Origin: an uncultured Acetatifactor sp.
GTDB lineage: Bacteria; Bacillota; Clostridia; Lachnospirales; Lachnospiraceae
DNA: 40,716 nucleotides
NCBI GenBank assembly: GCA_947584035.1
Contig: CANPWJ010000003.1
Coordinates: 1-40,716, forward strand
Direction of reading: 5' to 3'
The notes below the pieces were generated by a model, which did not search any database, was not told the origin of the DNA, and was given only the letters and a program-made list of their open reading frames with translations. Of this stretch, positions 31,351 through 38,859 are shown piece by piece. Each line of letters opens with the position of its first letter. The first letter of the stretch is position 1. The position numbers and the translations under genes are program-made.

Positions 31351-33429
31351 ATGAGTGATTGGACAGAACTGCGGGAGGAACCCAGGGGAACGGAAGGGGA
31401 AAGGCCTTCCGGGACGGTGGAGCAGAGTGTATGGGATCTTGCCCCGAAGCCTCAGTTTTCGGCGGCAGGACCGGGCGTGCCCGGGCCGATCCCCGTACCG
31501 CCCCCCAGGACGGATACCGAACAGACAAAGCGCCGGCGGGAGCACTATCGCTTTTTTGGAGCCGGGACCTTTTTGTACGCGCTTCTGTACGCGTTCTGTA
31601 TGTTTCGGAATGGATCCGGGGTGACCTTTCCTTTTTTTATCGCAGGAAGTCTCTGGTTTTTGTGCTGCTCGTTATCAAGGCTGGGGATTTCCTTAAAAAA
31701 AGGCAGCTCCTTTTATATAGTCAGCATGATGCTCCTGGCAGTATCCACCTTCTGCACCGACGACGGGCGGATCATCGTGTTCAATAAGATCGGGATCTTT
31801 CTCCTGATGATGAGCCTTTTGCTGAAACAGTATTTTGACACCTCCCGCTGGAGGCTGGGGAAGTATCTTTTGGCGATCTGCCAGCTGGTGTTTGCCAGTC
31901 TGGGCGAGCTGGGAAGCCCTTTTGCGGATGCCGCTGCCTACCGGAAGCGGAGAGAAAGGGACGGCAAGATCTGGTACGTGCTCCTGGGGGTGGTCATCGC
32001 GGCGCCTCTCCTGCTGGTGGTGCTGTTTCTCCTGGCCAGCGCGGATGTGGTGTTCCGCGGGATGGCGGATCGGCTCTTTGCGACGATCAGTGTGGGAAAC
32101 TGCTTCCGGATCCTCCTGCGGATCGTGTTTCTGTATTTCTTTTCCTATGCCTTGACGGCCTATCTGTGCAAACATACGATCCGTGAGGAGGTCCGGGACC
32201 GGAGGAAGGGAGAGCCGATCCTGGCGATCACCGTCACGGGTATGCTCTCCGCGCTGTATCTGCTGTTCAGCGGAGTGCAGATCGTCTATCTCTTTTTGGG
32301 GCAGATGAAGCTGCCGGGGGATTATACGTATGCCCAATATGCGCGGGAGGGATTTTTCCAGCTTCTGGCAGTGAGCGTGCTGAACCTGGGGATCGTGCTC
32401 TTCGTGCTGAGCTATTTCCGGGAGAGCAGGGTGTTAAAGGGAATTCTGACAGTGATGTCGCTCTGCACATTTATTATGATTGCCTCCAGCGCCCTGCGGA
32501 TGGTCATGTACATTCAGTCCTATTATCTGACCTTTCTGCGGCTTTTGGTGCTGTGGGGACTGGCGCTGCTTGCGGTTCTCTTCCTGGGAGTGTTGCTCAG
32601 CATCTTTACGGAGGACTTTCCGCTGTTCCGCTACAGCATGGCGGCGGTGACGGTCCTGTATCTGTGCCTGTCGTTCTGTCATCCGGACTATATCATCGCC
32701 AGGGTCAATGTGGCAAACATCCAGGGAGAGGGCGGCGAGCGGAACGAGGGATTTTTCTCCCGCACCACATCCTTTTACCAGGATTACCGCTATCTGGCGG
32801 GACTAAACGCCGATGCGGCGCCGGTGCTGATCCCCTACCTGGCGGCCCACGGATACGAGGTGGGGATGGTTTTGGAGGAGGAGCCCATTGAGCTCCGTGA
32901 GCTGGCCGGGAACCTGTACGGCAGCGACTATGCGCGGTCCGGTGAGAGCTGGTTCGGCTATCCGTATCTGCAGAAGCTTCAGAGAACGGCAAAGCCCTTC
33001 TCCCTGCGCACCTTCAATCTGTCCCGGTATCTGGCCATCGCCCGGGTGAAGGAGTACCGTGAACGGGTACAGGCGGTAGAATATGTTCCGGGGGTCTCCC
33101 TGCAGAACGAGGCGGGAGTCCTTCTGTCCCGGGTGAGCTGCAGCGTTTACCTGAACGGCAGCTTTTTGGACGCCTGCGATTATGGGGAGCAGGAGATCGA
33201 CGAGCAGTTTATCGAGACGGGGGAGGAGAGCCTGTGGATCGATCTGGAGCAGTACCGCATTCCGAAAAAGCTGCAGTCCGGACTGGTGGTAGAGATCACC
33301 GTTTCCTATCTCGATCAGGGACAGGAATACCAGGCCCAGACATCCCTGGCCGCCGGGGAGGAGGCGGATTTCCCCGGGATCTGCGTGCTGCGGGGCGATC
33401 CGGCAAAGCTGTCCCTGACAGCGGAATAG
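31351..33429 (+). CDS. DUF4173 multi-pass membrane protein
   Basis: A 692-residue protein. A Pro-rich cytoplasmic N-terminus (about 60 residues) leads to about eleven membrane helices, with the DUF4173-typical SADVVFRGMADRLF, YTYAQYAREGFFQLLAVSVL and FLRLLVLWGLALLAVLFLG. A C-terminal extracellular part of about 220 residues follows (LAGLNADAAPVLIPYLAAHG, and a beta-sandwich-like end). GGGAG six bases before the ATG at 31351 marks the start. It closes the DUF2975/HTH/membrane cluster; such clusters are frequent in clostridia and unexplained. Confidence 0.8.
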   Translation: MSDWTELREEPRGTEGERPSGTVEQSVWDLAPKPQFSAAGPGVPGPIPVPPPRTDTEQTKRRREHYRFFGAGTFLYALLYAFCMFRNGSGVTFPFFIAGSLWFLCCSLSRLGISLKKGSSFYIVSMMLLAVSTFCTDDGRIIVFNKIGIFLLMMSLLLKQYFDTSRWRLGKYLLAICQLVFASLGELGSPFADAAAYRKRRERDGKIWYVLLGVVIAAPLLLVVLFLLASADVVFRGMADRLFATISVGNCFRILLRIVFLYFFSYALTAYLCKHTIREEVRDRRKGEPILAITVTGMLSALYLLFSGVQIVYLFLGQMKLPGDYTYAQYAREGFFQLLAVSVLNLGIVLFVLSYFRESRVLKGILTVMSLCTFIMIASSALRMVMYIQSYYLTFLRLLVLWGLALLAVLFLGVLLSIFTEDFPLFRYSMAAVTVLYLCLSFCHPDYIIARVNVANIQGEGGERNEGFFSRTTSFYQDYRYLAGLNADAAPVLIPYLAAHGYEVGMVLEEEPIELRELAGNLYGSDYARSGESWFGYPYLQKLQRTAKPFSLRTFNLSRYLAIARVKEYRERVQAVEYVPGVSLQNEAGVLLSRVSCSVYLNGSFLDACDYGEQEIDEQFIETGEESLWIDLEQYRIPKKLQSGLVVEITVSYLDQGQEYQAQTSLAAGEEADFPGICVLRGDPAKLSLTAE

Positions 33430-33474
33430 AGAATTTCCCGGCGCGGCTTTGACGTGGGATCGAAAGAATTTTCG

Positions 33475-33503
33475 TTGCCGAAAGGGGACGAGTATGCTAT
33501 ACT
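33475..33503 (+). promoter_or_regulatory. Promoter of the DHH phosphoesterase gene
   Basis: TTGCCG (33475-33480), 17 bases, TATACT (33498-33503). The leader then holds a 7-bp hairpin, CTCCGCG (33526-33532) with CGCGGAG (33540-33546), and two TATCACT copies 14 bases apart. Confidence 0.6.
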
Positions 33504-33575
33504 AATATCACTGAGTGTTGTATCACTCCGCGGCAGCGGCGCGGAGGACAGAGGAAATGCAAGGAGGGAATATCG

Positions 33576-34496
33576 GTGAGATTAGTTACGCGTTCGGATT
33601 TTGACGGTTTGGCTTGCGGAGCGCTCCTTTTGGAGGCCGGAATCATTGACAGCTGGAAGTTTGCTCACCCCAAGGATCTGCAGGACGGTCTGGTGGAGAT
33701 CAATGAGAATGACTGTCTGGCCAACGTGCCTTTTGTGGAAGGCTGCGGCCTGTGGTTTGACCATCACTCCAGCGAGTTTGAGAGGAATCAGCTGGAAGGC
33801 AAATACAAAGGGGAGAGCCGGATCACTCCCTCCTGCGCGCGCATTATCTACGAATACTACGGCGGCAGGGAGAGGTTCCCTCAGTTTGACGATATGATGG
33901 TGGCGGTGGACAAAGTGGACTCCGGCGATCTGACCGTGGATGAGGTGATGAACCCCCAGGGCTGGATCCTGGTCGGCTTTCTGATGGATCCCAGGACCGG
34001 TCTGGGGCGCTGGAGACAGTTTTCCATATCCAACTATCAGCTGATGGAGAAGCTGATGCACTGCTGCCGTACCATGACCACCGCCGAGATCCTGGAGCTT
34101 CCGGACGTGAAGGAGCGCATTGAGGTATATAATGAGCAGACCGAGAAGTTTAAGGAGATGGTGACGGCGCATACCCGGGTGGAGGGAAATGTCATCATCA
34201 GCGACCTGCGCGGGGTGGATCCGATCTACACGGGCAACCGTTTTATGATCTACAGCATGTATCCGGAGCAGAATATTTCCGCATGGATCGTCAGCGGCCG
34301 GGGAGGTCTCGGCTGTTCCGCGGCGGTGGGCTACAGCATCCTGAACAGGACCTCCCATGTGAATGTGGGAAGCCTGATGTTAAAGTACAACGGCGGCGGG
34401 CACCGGAAGGTGGGCACCTGCCAGTTTACCGACGAAAATATGGACACGGATCTTCCCAAGATGCTGGAGGAGCTCTGCCAGATGGCAAACCAATAG
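33576..34496 (+). CDS. DHH-family phosphoesterase
   Basis: A 306-residue DHH/DHHA1 protein, metal-dependent phosphoesterases that include exopolyphosphatases and nanoRNases. Seen are TRSDFDGLACGALL (D8, D10), FDHHSSE with D62-H63-H64, KVDSGDL, and the C-terminal DHHA1 glycine motif GGGHRKVGTCQF. The start is GTG at 33576, set by GGAGGG seven bases upstream. The exact substrate (short oligonucleotides, cyclic dinucleotide products, polyphosphate) is not evident; the domain arrangement is that of stand-alone soluble members. It is a single-gene unit with its own promoter and a terminator-like stem after it. Confidence 0.85.
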   Translation: MRLVTRSDFDGLACGALLLEAGIIDSWKFAHPKDLQDGLVEINENDCLANVPFVEGCGLWFDHHSSEFERNQLEGKYKGESRITPSCARIIYEYYGGRERFPQFDDMMVAVDKVDSGDLTVDEVMNPQGWILVGFLMDPRTGLGRWRQFSISNYQLMEKLMHCCRTMTTAEILELPDVKERIEVYNEQTEKFKEMVTAHTRVEGNVIISDLRGVDPIYTGNRFMIYSMYPEQNISAWIVSGRGGLGCSAAVGYSILNRTSHVNVGSLMLKYNGGGHRKVGTCQFTDENMDTDLPKMLEELCQMANQ

Positions 34497-34516
34497 AGAA
34501 ACCGGGGGAACAGGAC

Positions 34517-34553
34517 GAGGAGAGGCTGAAACAGAATCTCCTCTTTCTGTTTC
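34517..34553 (+). terminator. Probable terminator after the DHH gene
   Basis: GAGGAGA (34517-34523) pairs with TCTCCTC (34537-34543), followed by a T-rich run TTTCTGTTTC. Loop 13 bases. The T tract is interrupted, so strength is uncertain. Confidence 0.5.
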
Positions 34554-34634
34554 TTGTGTTTTTGTTTCTTATGATTGAAACGGTTTTTCCCGGATACACT
34601 AAGAGGAAAAACAGAATTTGGCAGGAGGGAAAGA

Positions 34635-35297
34635 ATGAAAAAAGGAACGGTTTATCTGATGCTGGGAGCGATGGTCTGCTGGATGGCAGCCTGCGGGAAT
34701 GGTGCCGGGTCCGGGCAGACGCAGGAGTCGGGTATCACGGAGGAAAGCGCCGGGGCGGGCGGCCAGAGCGCGGCACAGGGGACGGACACCCAGGAATCTG
34801 TGCCGGAGACGGGCGGCCAGGAATCCGCCGGCCAGCAGACAGACGGCTGGAGCGAGGAGATGACACAGATCCGGGATGCGGTAGTGGACGAGCTGGGCGA
34901 CCGGTACTGGCCCAATACGCCCATGGACGCGTCGTATCTCGCCTCCTATTACGGCGTCGGCGCGGAGCTGTACGATGATTTTATGGGGGAAATGCCCATG
35001 ATCAGCACCAATGTGGATACGCTGTTGATTATCAAGGCGAAAAGTGATAAGGTGGAGGAAGTGGAGAAGCTTCTGCTGGACTGCTACGACCACCAGGTCA
35101 ATGACTCGATCCAGTATCCCATGAATCTGGAGAAGGTTCAGGCGGCGAGAGTGCAGAGGATCGGCGACTACGTATGCTATGTGCAGCTGGGAGGCCCCGC
35201 CATTGATGAGGAAAACATGGATGATCGGATCCGCTTGTGCCAGGAGCAGAACGATCATGTGATCGAGATCATCAGCCAGCGGCTTTCGCAGGAGTAG
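34635..35297 (+). CDS. DUF4358 lipoprotein
   Basis: A 220-residue lipoprotein: signal peptide, lipobox MAAC with the cysteine near residue 20, a low-complexity Gly/Gln/Glu/Ser linker (about 60 residues), then the DUF4358 domain (YWPNTPMDASYLASYYGVG, LLIIKAKSDKVEEVEKLLLD, RIGDYVCYVQLGG). AGGAGGG five bases before the ATG fixes the start; an upstream in-frame ATG at 34575 lacks a site. In clostridia this family often sits beside MBOAT and DHHW genes, as here, so a part in surface polymer modification is likely; its biochemical role is unknown. Confidence 0.85.
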   Translation: MKKGTVYLMLGAMVCWMAACGNGAGSGQTQESGITEESAGAGGQSAAQGTDTQESVPETGGQESAGQQTDGWSEEMTQIRDAVVDELGDRYWPNTPMDASYLASYYGVGAELYDDFMGEMPMISTNVDTLLIIKAKSDKVEEVEKLLLDCYDHQVNDSIQYPMNLEKVQAARVQRIGDYVCYVQLGGPAIDEENMDDRIRLCQEQNDHVIEIISQRLSQE

Positions 35298-35323
35298 ATG
35301 TTTGGAAAGGTTGATAGCAAGGG

Positions 35324-36688
35324 ATGGTCTTTAGCAGTACGATCTTTTTGTTTCGGTTTCTGCCCTTTTTTCTGATCGGTTATTTTGTGGTTCCCCAGAG
35401 GATGAAGAACGTCATCCTCTTTTTGGGGAGCCTGCTTTTTTATGCCTGGGGAGAGCCGGTCTACGTGGTTCTGATGTTGTTTTCCACCGTGGCGGATTAT
35501 TGCCTGGGGCTTTTGATCGCCGCAAACCGCGGCAGGGCCGTCGCCAAGGTGTTTTTGGGGACGTCCATCCTGATCAATCTCTCGCTGCTGTGCGTGTTTA
35601 AATATCTGGAATTTCTGCCGCTTCCCATCGGCATTTCGTTCTATACGTTCCAGACCATGTCCTATACCATCGACGTCTATCGGAAGGAAACCAAGGTACA
35701 ACGGAATATCCTGGATTTTGGGGTTTATGTGGCGATGTTCCCGCAGCTGATTGCCGGCCCCATCGTGAAGTACAAGCAGGTGGAGAGGGAGCTTCACAGA
35801 CGGCCGGTGGAGCTGGAGCGGATCAGTTATGGAGCGCAGCGCTTTGTGGTCGGCCTGGCGAAAAAGGTACTGATCGCCAACAACATCGGGGAGCTGTGGA
35901 GCGTTATTTCCGCCGGAAACTATGAAAGCCTGAGCGTGCTCACCGCCTGGCTGGGAATGATCGCGTTTGCGTTTCAGATCTATTTTGATTTTTCCGGTTA
36001 TTCCGACATGGCCATCGGGCTGGGTGCGATCCTGGGCTTTCATCTGCCGGAAAACTTCCGGTATCCGTATATTGCCGCCTCGATCACGGAATTTTGGAGG
36101 AGATGGCACATTTCGCTGGGAAGCTGGTTTCGGGAGTATGTGTATATTCCGCTGGGGGGCAATCGGAAGGGACTGAAGATCCAGATCGTCAATATCCTGA
36201 TTGTATGGATGCTCACCGGGATCTGGCATGGGGCCGGACTGAACTTCCTCTTCTGGGGGCTTTGGTTCGCGGTGTTCCTCATTCTGGAAAAGGTCGGGTT
36301 CGGCAGGGTGCTGAAAGCGGCGCCCCCGCTGTTTGGCAGACTGTACACCTGGCTGGTGGTGCTGTTGGGCTGGGTCTGCTTTTCCCTGGAGACGCCCCAG
36401 GCGATCTTTTCGTATCTGGGGGCGATGTTTGGGGTCAACGGCACCGGTATCGTGGACCGTCAGGGGCTGTATCTGGGAAGCGAGTACTTTGTCCTGCTGC
36501 TGATTGCGGCGGTGGCCTCCACCCCTTTTGTCATGGGGCTCGTGCGGAAGCTGCGGGACGATCGGACCGGCTGGAGCCTGGCGCTTTACCGCGTGGGGGA
36601 GAAGCTGATCCCGACGGTTCTGCTGCTGGTATCCGTGGCTTATGTGGTTGCGGCTTCTTACAATCCGTTCCTATATTTTAGGTTCTGA
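35324..36688 (+). CDS. MBOAT O-acyltransferase (AlgI/PatA-like)
   Basis: A 454-residue membrane-bound O-acyltransferase with about eleven helices. It passes acyl groups, usually acetyl, across the membrane for surface polysaccharide modification. Family blocks: MFSSTIFLFRFLPFF-like start, PIGISFYTFQTMSYTIDVYR, MFPQLIAGPIVKY, WRRWHISLGSWFREYVYIPL (H262) and TGIWHGAGLNFLFWGLWF with the expected catalytic H302. The length is normal. AAAGG is about 13 bases before the ATG, a weak site, so coupling to the DUF4358 gene 26 bases upstream is possible. The DHHW protein that follows should finish the transfer outside the membrane. Confidence 0.92.
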   Translation: MVFSSTIFLFRFLPFFLIGYFVVPQRMKNVILFLGSLLFYAWGEPVYVVLMLFSTVADYCLGLLIAANRGRAVAKVFLGTSILINLSLLCVFKYLEFLPLPIGISFYTFQTMSYTIDVYRKETKVQRNILDFGVYVAMFPQLIAGPIVKYKQVERELHRRPVELERISYGAQRFVVGLAKKVLIANNIGELWSVISAGNYESLSVLTAWLGMIAFAFQIYFDFSGYSDMAIGLGAILGFHLPENFRYPYIAASITEFWRRWHISLGSWFREYVYIPLGGNRKGLKIQIVNILIVWMLTGIWHGAGLNFLFWGLWFAVFLILEKVGFGRVLKAAPPLFGRLYTWLVVLLGWVCFSLETPQAIFSYLGAMFGVNGTGIVDRQGLYLGSEYFVLLLIAAVASTPFVMGLVRKLRDDRTGWSLALYRVGEKLIPTVLLLVSVAYVVAASYNPFLYFRF

Positions 36689-36703
36689 CGGGAGGCGGGA
36701 GCG

Positions 36704-37816
36704 ATGAGTGAAAAGAAAAACGCGATCTTTACGATCTGTCTGCTGGCGGCTATTTTGCTGCTCTTTACCGCGGCGGATCTTGTCAATAAAGAACGGGTCT
36801 ATTCGGAGACGGAAAACCGTCTGCTGGCGAAAAAGCCGGAGTTTAGCAGGGAAAGCCTGTTGAGTGGCGAATTTGGCGAACAATACGAGACCTATGTGTC
36901 CGATCAGTTCATTAGCCGTGACAAGTGGGTGGAGATCAAGACCAGAACGGACATCCTGCTGCAGAAAAAGGATATCAACGGCGTCTACCTGGGGGCGGAC
37001 GATTATCTGATCGAACAGCATCTGCCGGAAAACTATACGGAACAGGCGGAACAGGAAAAGACAGAGGCCCTGAAGCGTCTGGTGGACGAGTGGGACGCAC
37101 AGGTCATGCTGGTGCCTACCGCTGACAATATCCTGACGGACAAACTGCCGGCCTATGCGGAATATTATGACGAGACGAGGCTGCTGGAGCGCGTCCGGGA
37201 GAGCGTGGGAGAGGATCACTATATCGATGTATACCAGGCGCTTTGGGAGCATCGGGAGGAGGAGCTCTACTATCGCACCGATCATCATTGGACCACGCTG
37301 GGAGCTTACTACGGCTATAAGGCATGGCAGGAGGAGACCGGGCAGATCGTCCGCGATTACGATCTGCAAAAGATGACGACGGTGTCCGATGATTTTCAGG
37401 GAACGCTCCATGCCCGGGTGCCGGTGGTGGACACCCGGGATGAGATCCGCGTCCTTCCCATGGCGGCGGGCAGGATCCAGGTGACCTACGACGGACAGAC
37501 CAAGCGGGATACCCTGTTTGAGGAAAAATACCTGTCCACCAAGAATCAATACGGCTATTTTCTGGATGACAACCATGGGGTCACGGAGATCCGTACCAGT
37601 TACTTTTGGGGAGGGACGCTTCTTGTGATCAAGGATTCCTATGCCAACAGCCTGATCCCGCTGCTGGTGCCCCACTACAGCAAGATCTACGTGGTGGATC
37701 CCAGGTACTACAGGGGGTCTCTCCCGGCGCTGCTGGAGAGCCTGGAGCCAGAGCAGGGGATGGATGTGCTGGTGCTCTATAACTGCATACATTTTTTGGA
37801 GGAATTTCGATACTGA
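36704..37816 (+). CDS. DHHW-family protein (AlgJ/AlgX-like acetyltransferase partner)
   Basis: A 370-residue protein with one N-terminal anchor (IFTICLLAAILLLFTAADLV) and an SGNH-like extracytoplasmic domain. The name-giving motif is D193-H194-H195-W196 in YRTDHHWTTLGAYYGYKAW, and a late VIKDSYANSLIPLLVPHYSK carries the catalytic-serine-like segment of this group. These proteins take the acyl group from the MBOAT partner and place it on polysaccharide. It starts 15 bases after the MBOAT stop with GGGAGG upstream, so both are made together. The polymer target is not visible here. Confidence 0.88.
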   Translation: MSEKKNAIFTICLLAAILLLFTAADLVNKERVYSETENRLLAKKPEFSRESLLSGEFGEQYETYVSDQFISRDKWVEIKTRTDILLQKKDINGVYLGADDYLIEQHLPENYTEQAEQEKTEALKRLVDEWDAQVMLVPTADNILTDKLPAYAEYYDETRLLERVRESVGEDHYIDVYQALWEHREEELYYRTDHHWTTLGAYYGYKAWQEETGQIVRDYDLQKMTTVSDDFQGTLHARVPVVDTRDEIRVLPMAAGRIQVTYDGQTKRDTLFEEKYLSTKNQYGYFLDDNHGVTEIRTSYFWGGTLLVIKDSYANSLIPLLVPHYSKIYVVDPRYYRGSLPALLESLEPEQGMDVLVLYNCIHFLEEFRY

Positions 37817-37882
37817 CAGGGAAGGGCAGCCTGAGAAGGGCCCCCGGACCTGTGCAGGGACGCGGAGAAGGCGGAGGACGAG

Positions 37883-38743
37883 ATGGCGGAGCTTGGGAAC
37901 CCACAGAACACCATAGCGATACTGCAGAAATATCAGTTTCATTTTCAAAAAAAGTTCGGACAGAATTTTCTCATCGACCCTTCCGTGCTGGAGCGGATCG
38001 TGGATGCGGCGCAGATCACCGGGGAGGACTGTGTGCTGGAGATCGGCCCGGGGATCGGCACGATGACCCAGTATCTGGCGGAACGCGCCGGGAAGGTGAT
38101 CGCGGTGGAGATCGACCGGGCGCTGATGCCGGTTTTGGAGGATACCCTGTCCGCCTACGACAATGTGACGATCCTGCAGGCGGATATCCTGAAGGTGGAT
38201 ATTGCGAAACTGTCGGAGGAGCAAAACGGAGGAAGGCCGTTCAAGGTCGTGGCCAACCTGCCCTATTATATTACGACCCCCATCCTGATGAATCTGTTGG
38301 AGCACCGCGCCCCGGTACAGAGCATCACCGTTATGGTGCAGAAGGAGGTGGCGGAGCGGATGCAGACGGGGCCCGGTACGAAGGACTACGGCGCGCTCTC
38401 CCTGGCGGTACAGTACTATGCGCTGCCCGAGATCGTGGCCAATGTGCCGCCCAACTGTTTTATCCCGCGTCCCAGTGTGGGAAGCGCGGTCATCCGCCTG
38501 ACCTGTTACGGAGAGCCGCCGGTGGAGGTTCGGGACGAGCGAAGGATGTTTGCCCTGATCCGGGCTTCCTTTAACCAGAGGCGAAAGACCCTGGCCAATG
38601 GTCTGAGCAACGCGGCGGGCCTGGGGATTACCCGGGAACAGGTGACGCTGGCGTTGGAACAGATGGGGCTTCCCGCCACGGTGCGCGGAGAGACCCTGAC
38701 GCTGGAACAGTTTGCCAAGCTGAGTAATTTGTTGGAAAAATGA
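37883..38743 (+). CDS. rsmA: 16S rRNA dimethyladenosine transferase
   Basis: A 286-residue RsmA/KsgA, which dimethylates two adjacent adenosines in the terminal hairpin of 16S rRNA using SAM. Motifs in order: FGQNFLID (25-32), VLEIGPGIGTMTQYLAE (51-67), AVEIDRALMPVLE, the adenosine-binding ANLPYYITTPIL (124-135) and the C-terminal RASFNQRRKTLANGL. GGAGG five bases before the ATG supports the start. Loss of the gene product typically gives kasugamycin resistance. The A8-CAC-T7 stretch after the stop (about 38746-38765) is weakly terminator-like. Confidence 0.95.
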   Translation: MAELGNPQNTIAILQKYQFHFQKKFGQNFLIDPSVLERIVDAAQITGEDCVLEIGPGIGTMTQYLAERAGKVIAVEIDRALMPVLEDTLSAYDNVTILQADILKVDIAKLSEEQNGGRPFKVVANLPYYITTPILMNLLEHRAPVQSITVMVQKEVAERMQTGPGTKDYGALSLAVQYYALPEIVANVPPNCFIPRPSVGSAVIRLTCYGEPPVEVRDERRMFALIRASFNQRRKTLANGLSNAAGLGITREQVTLALEQMGLPATVRGETLTLEQFAKLSNLLEK

Positions 38744-38859
38744 TACAAAAAAAACACATTTTTTTGGGCGTTTATTTTTGACATATGTATGCGTATTATG
38801 ATAAACTAAATTGTAATAGTGGATCATCTGACGAATGATTAGCAAAGGAAGCGGATACA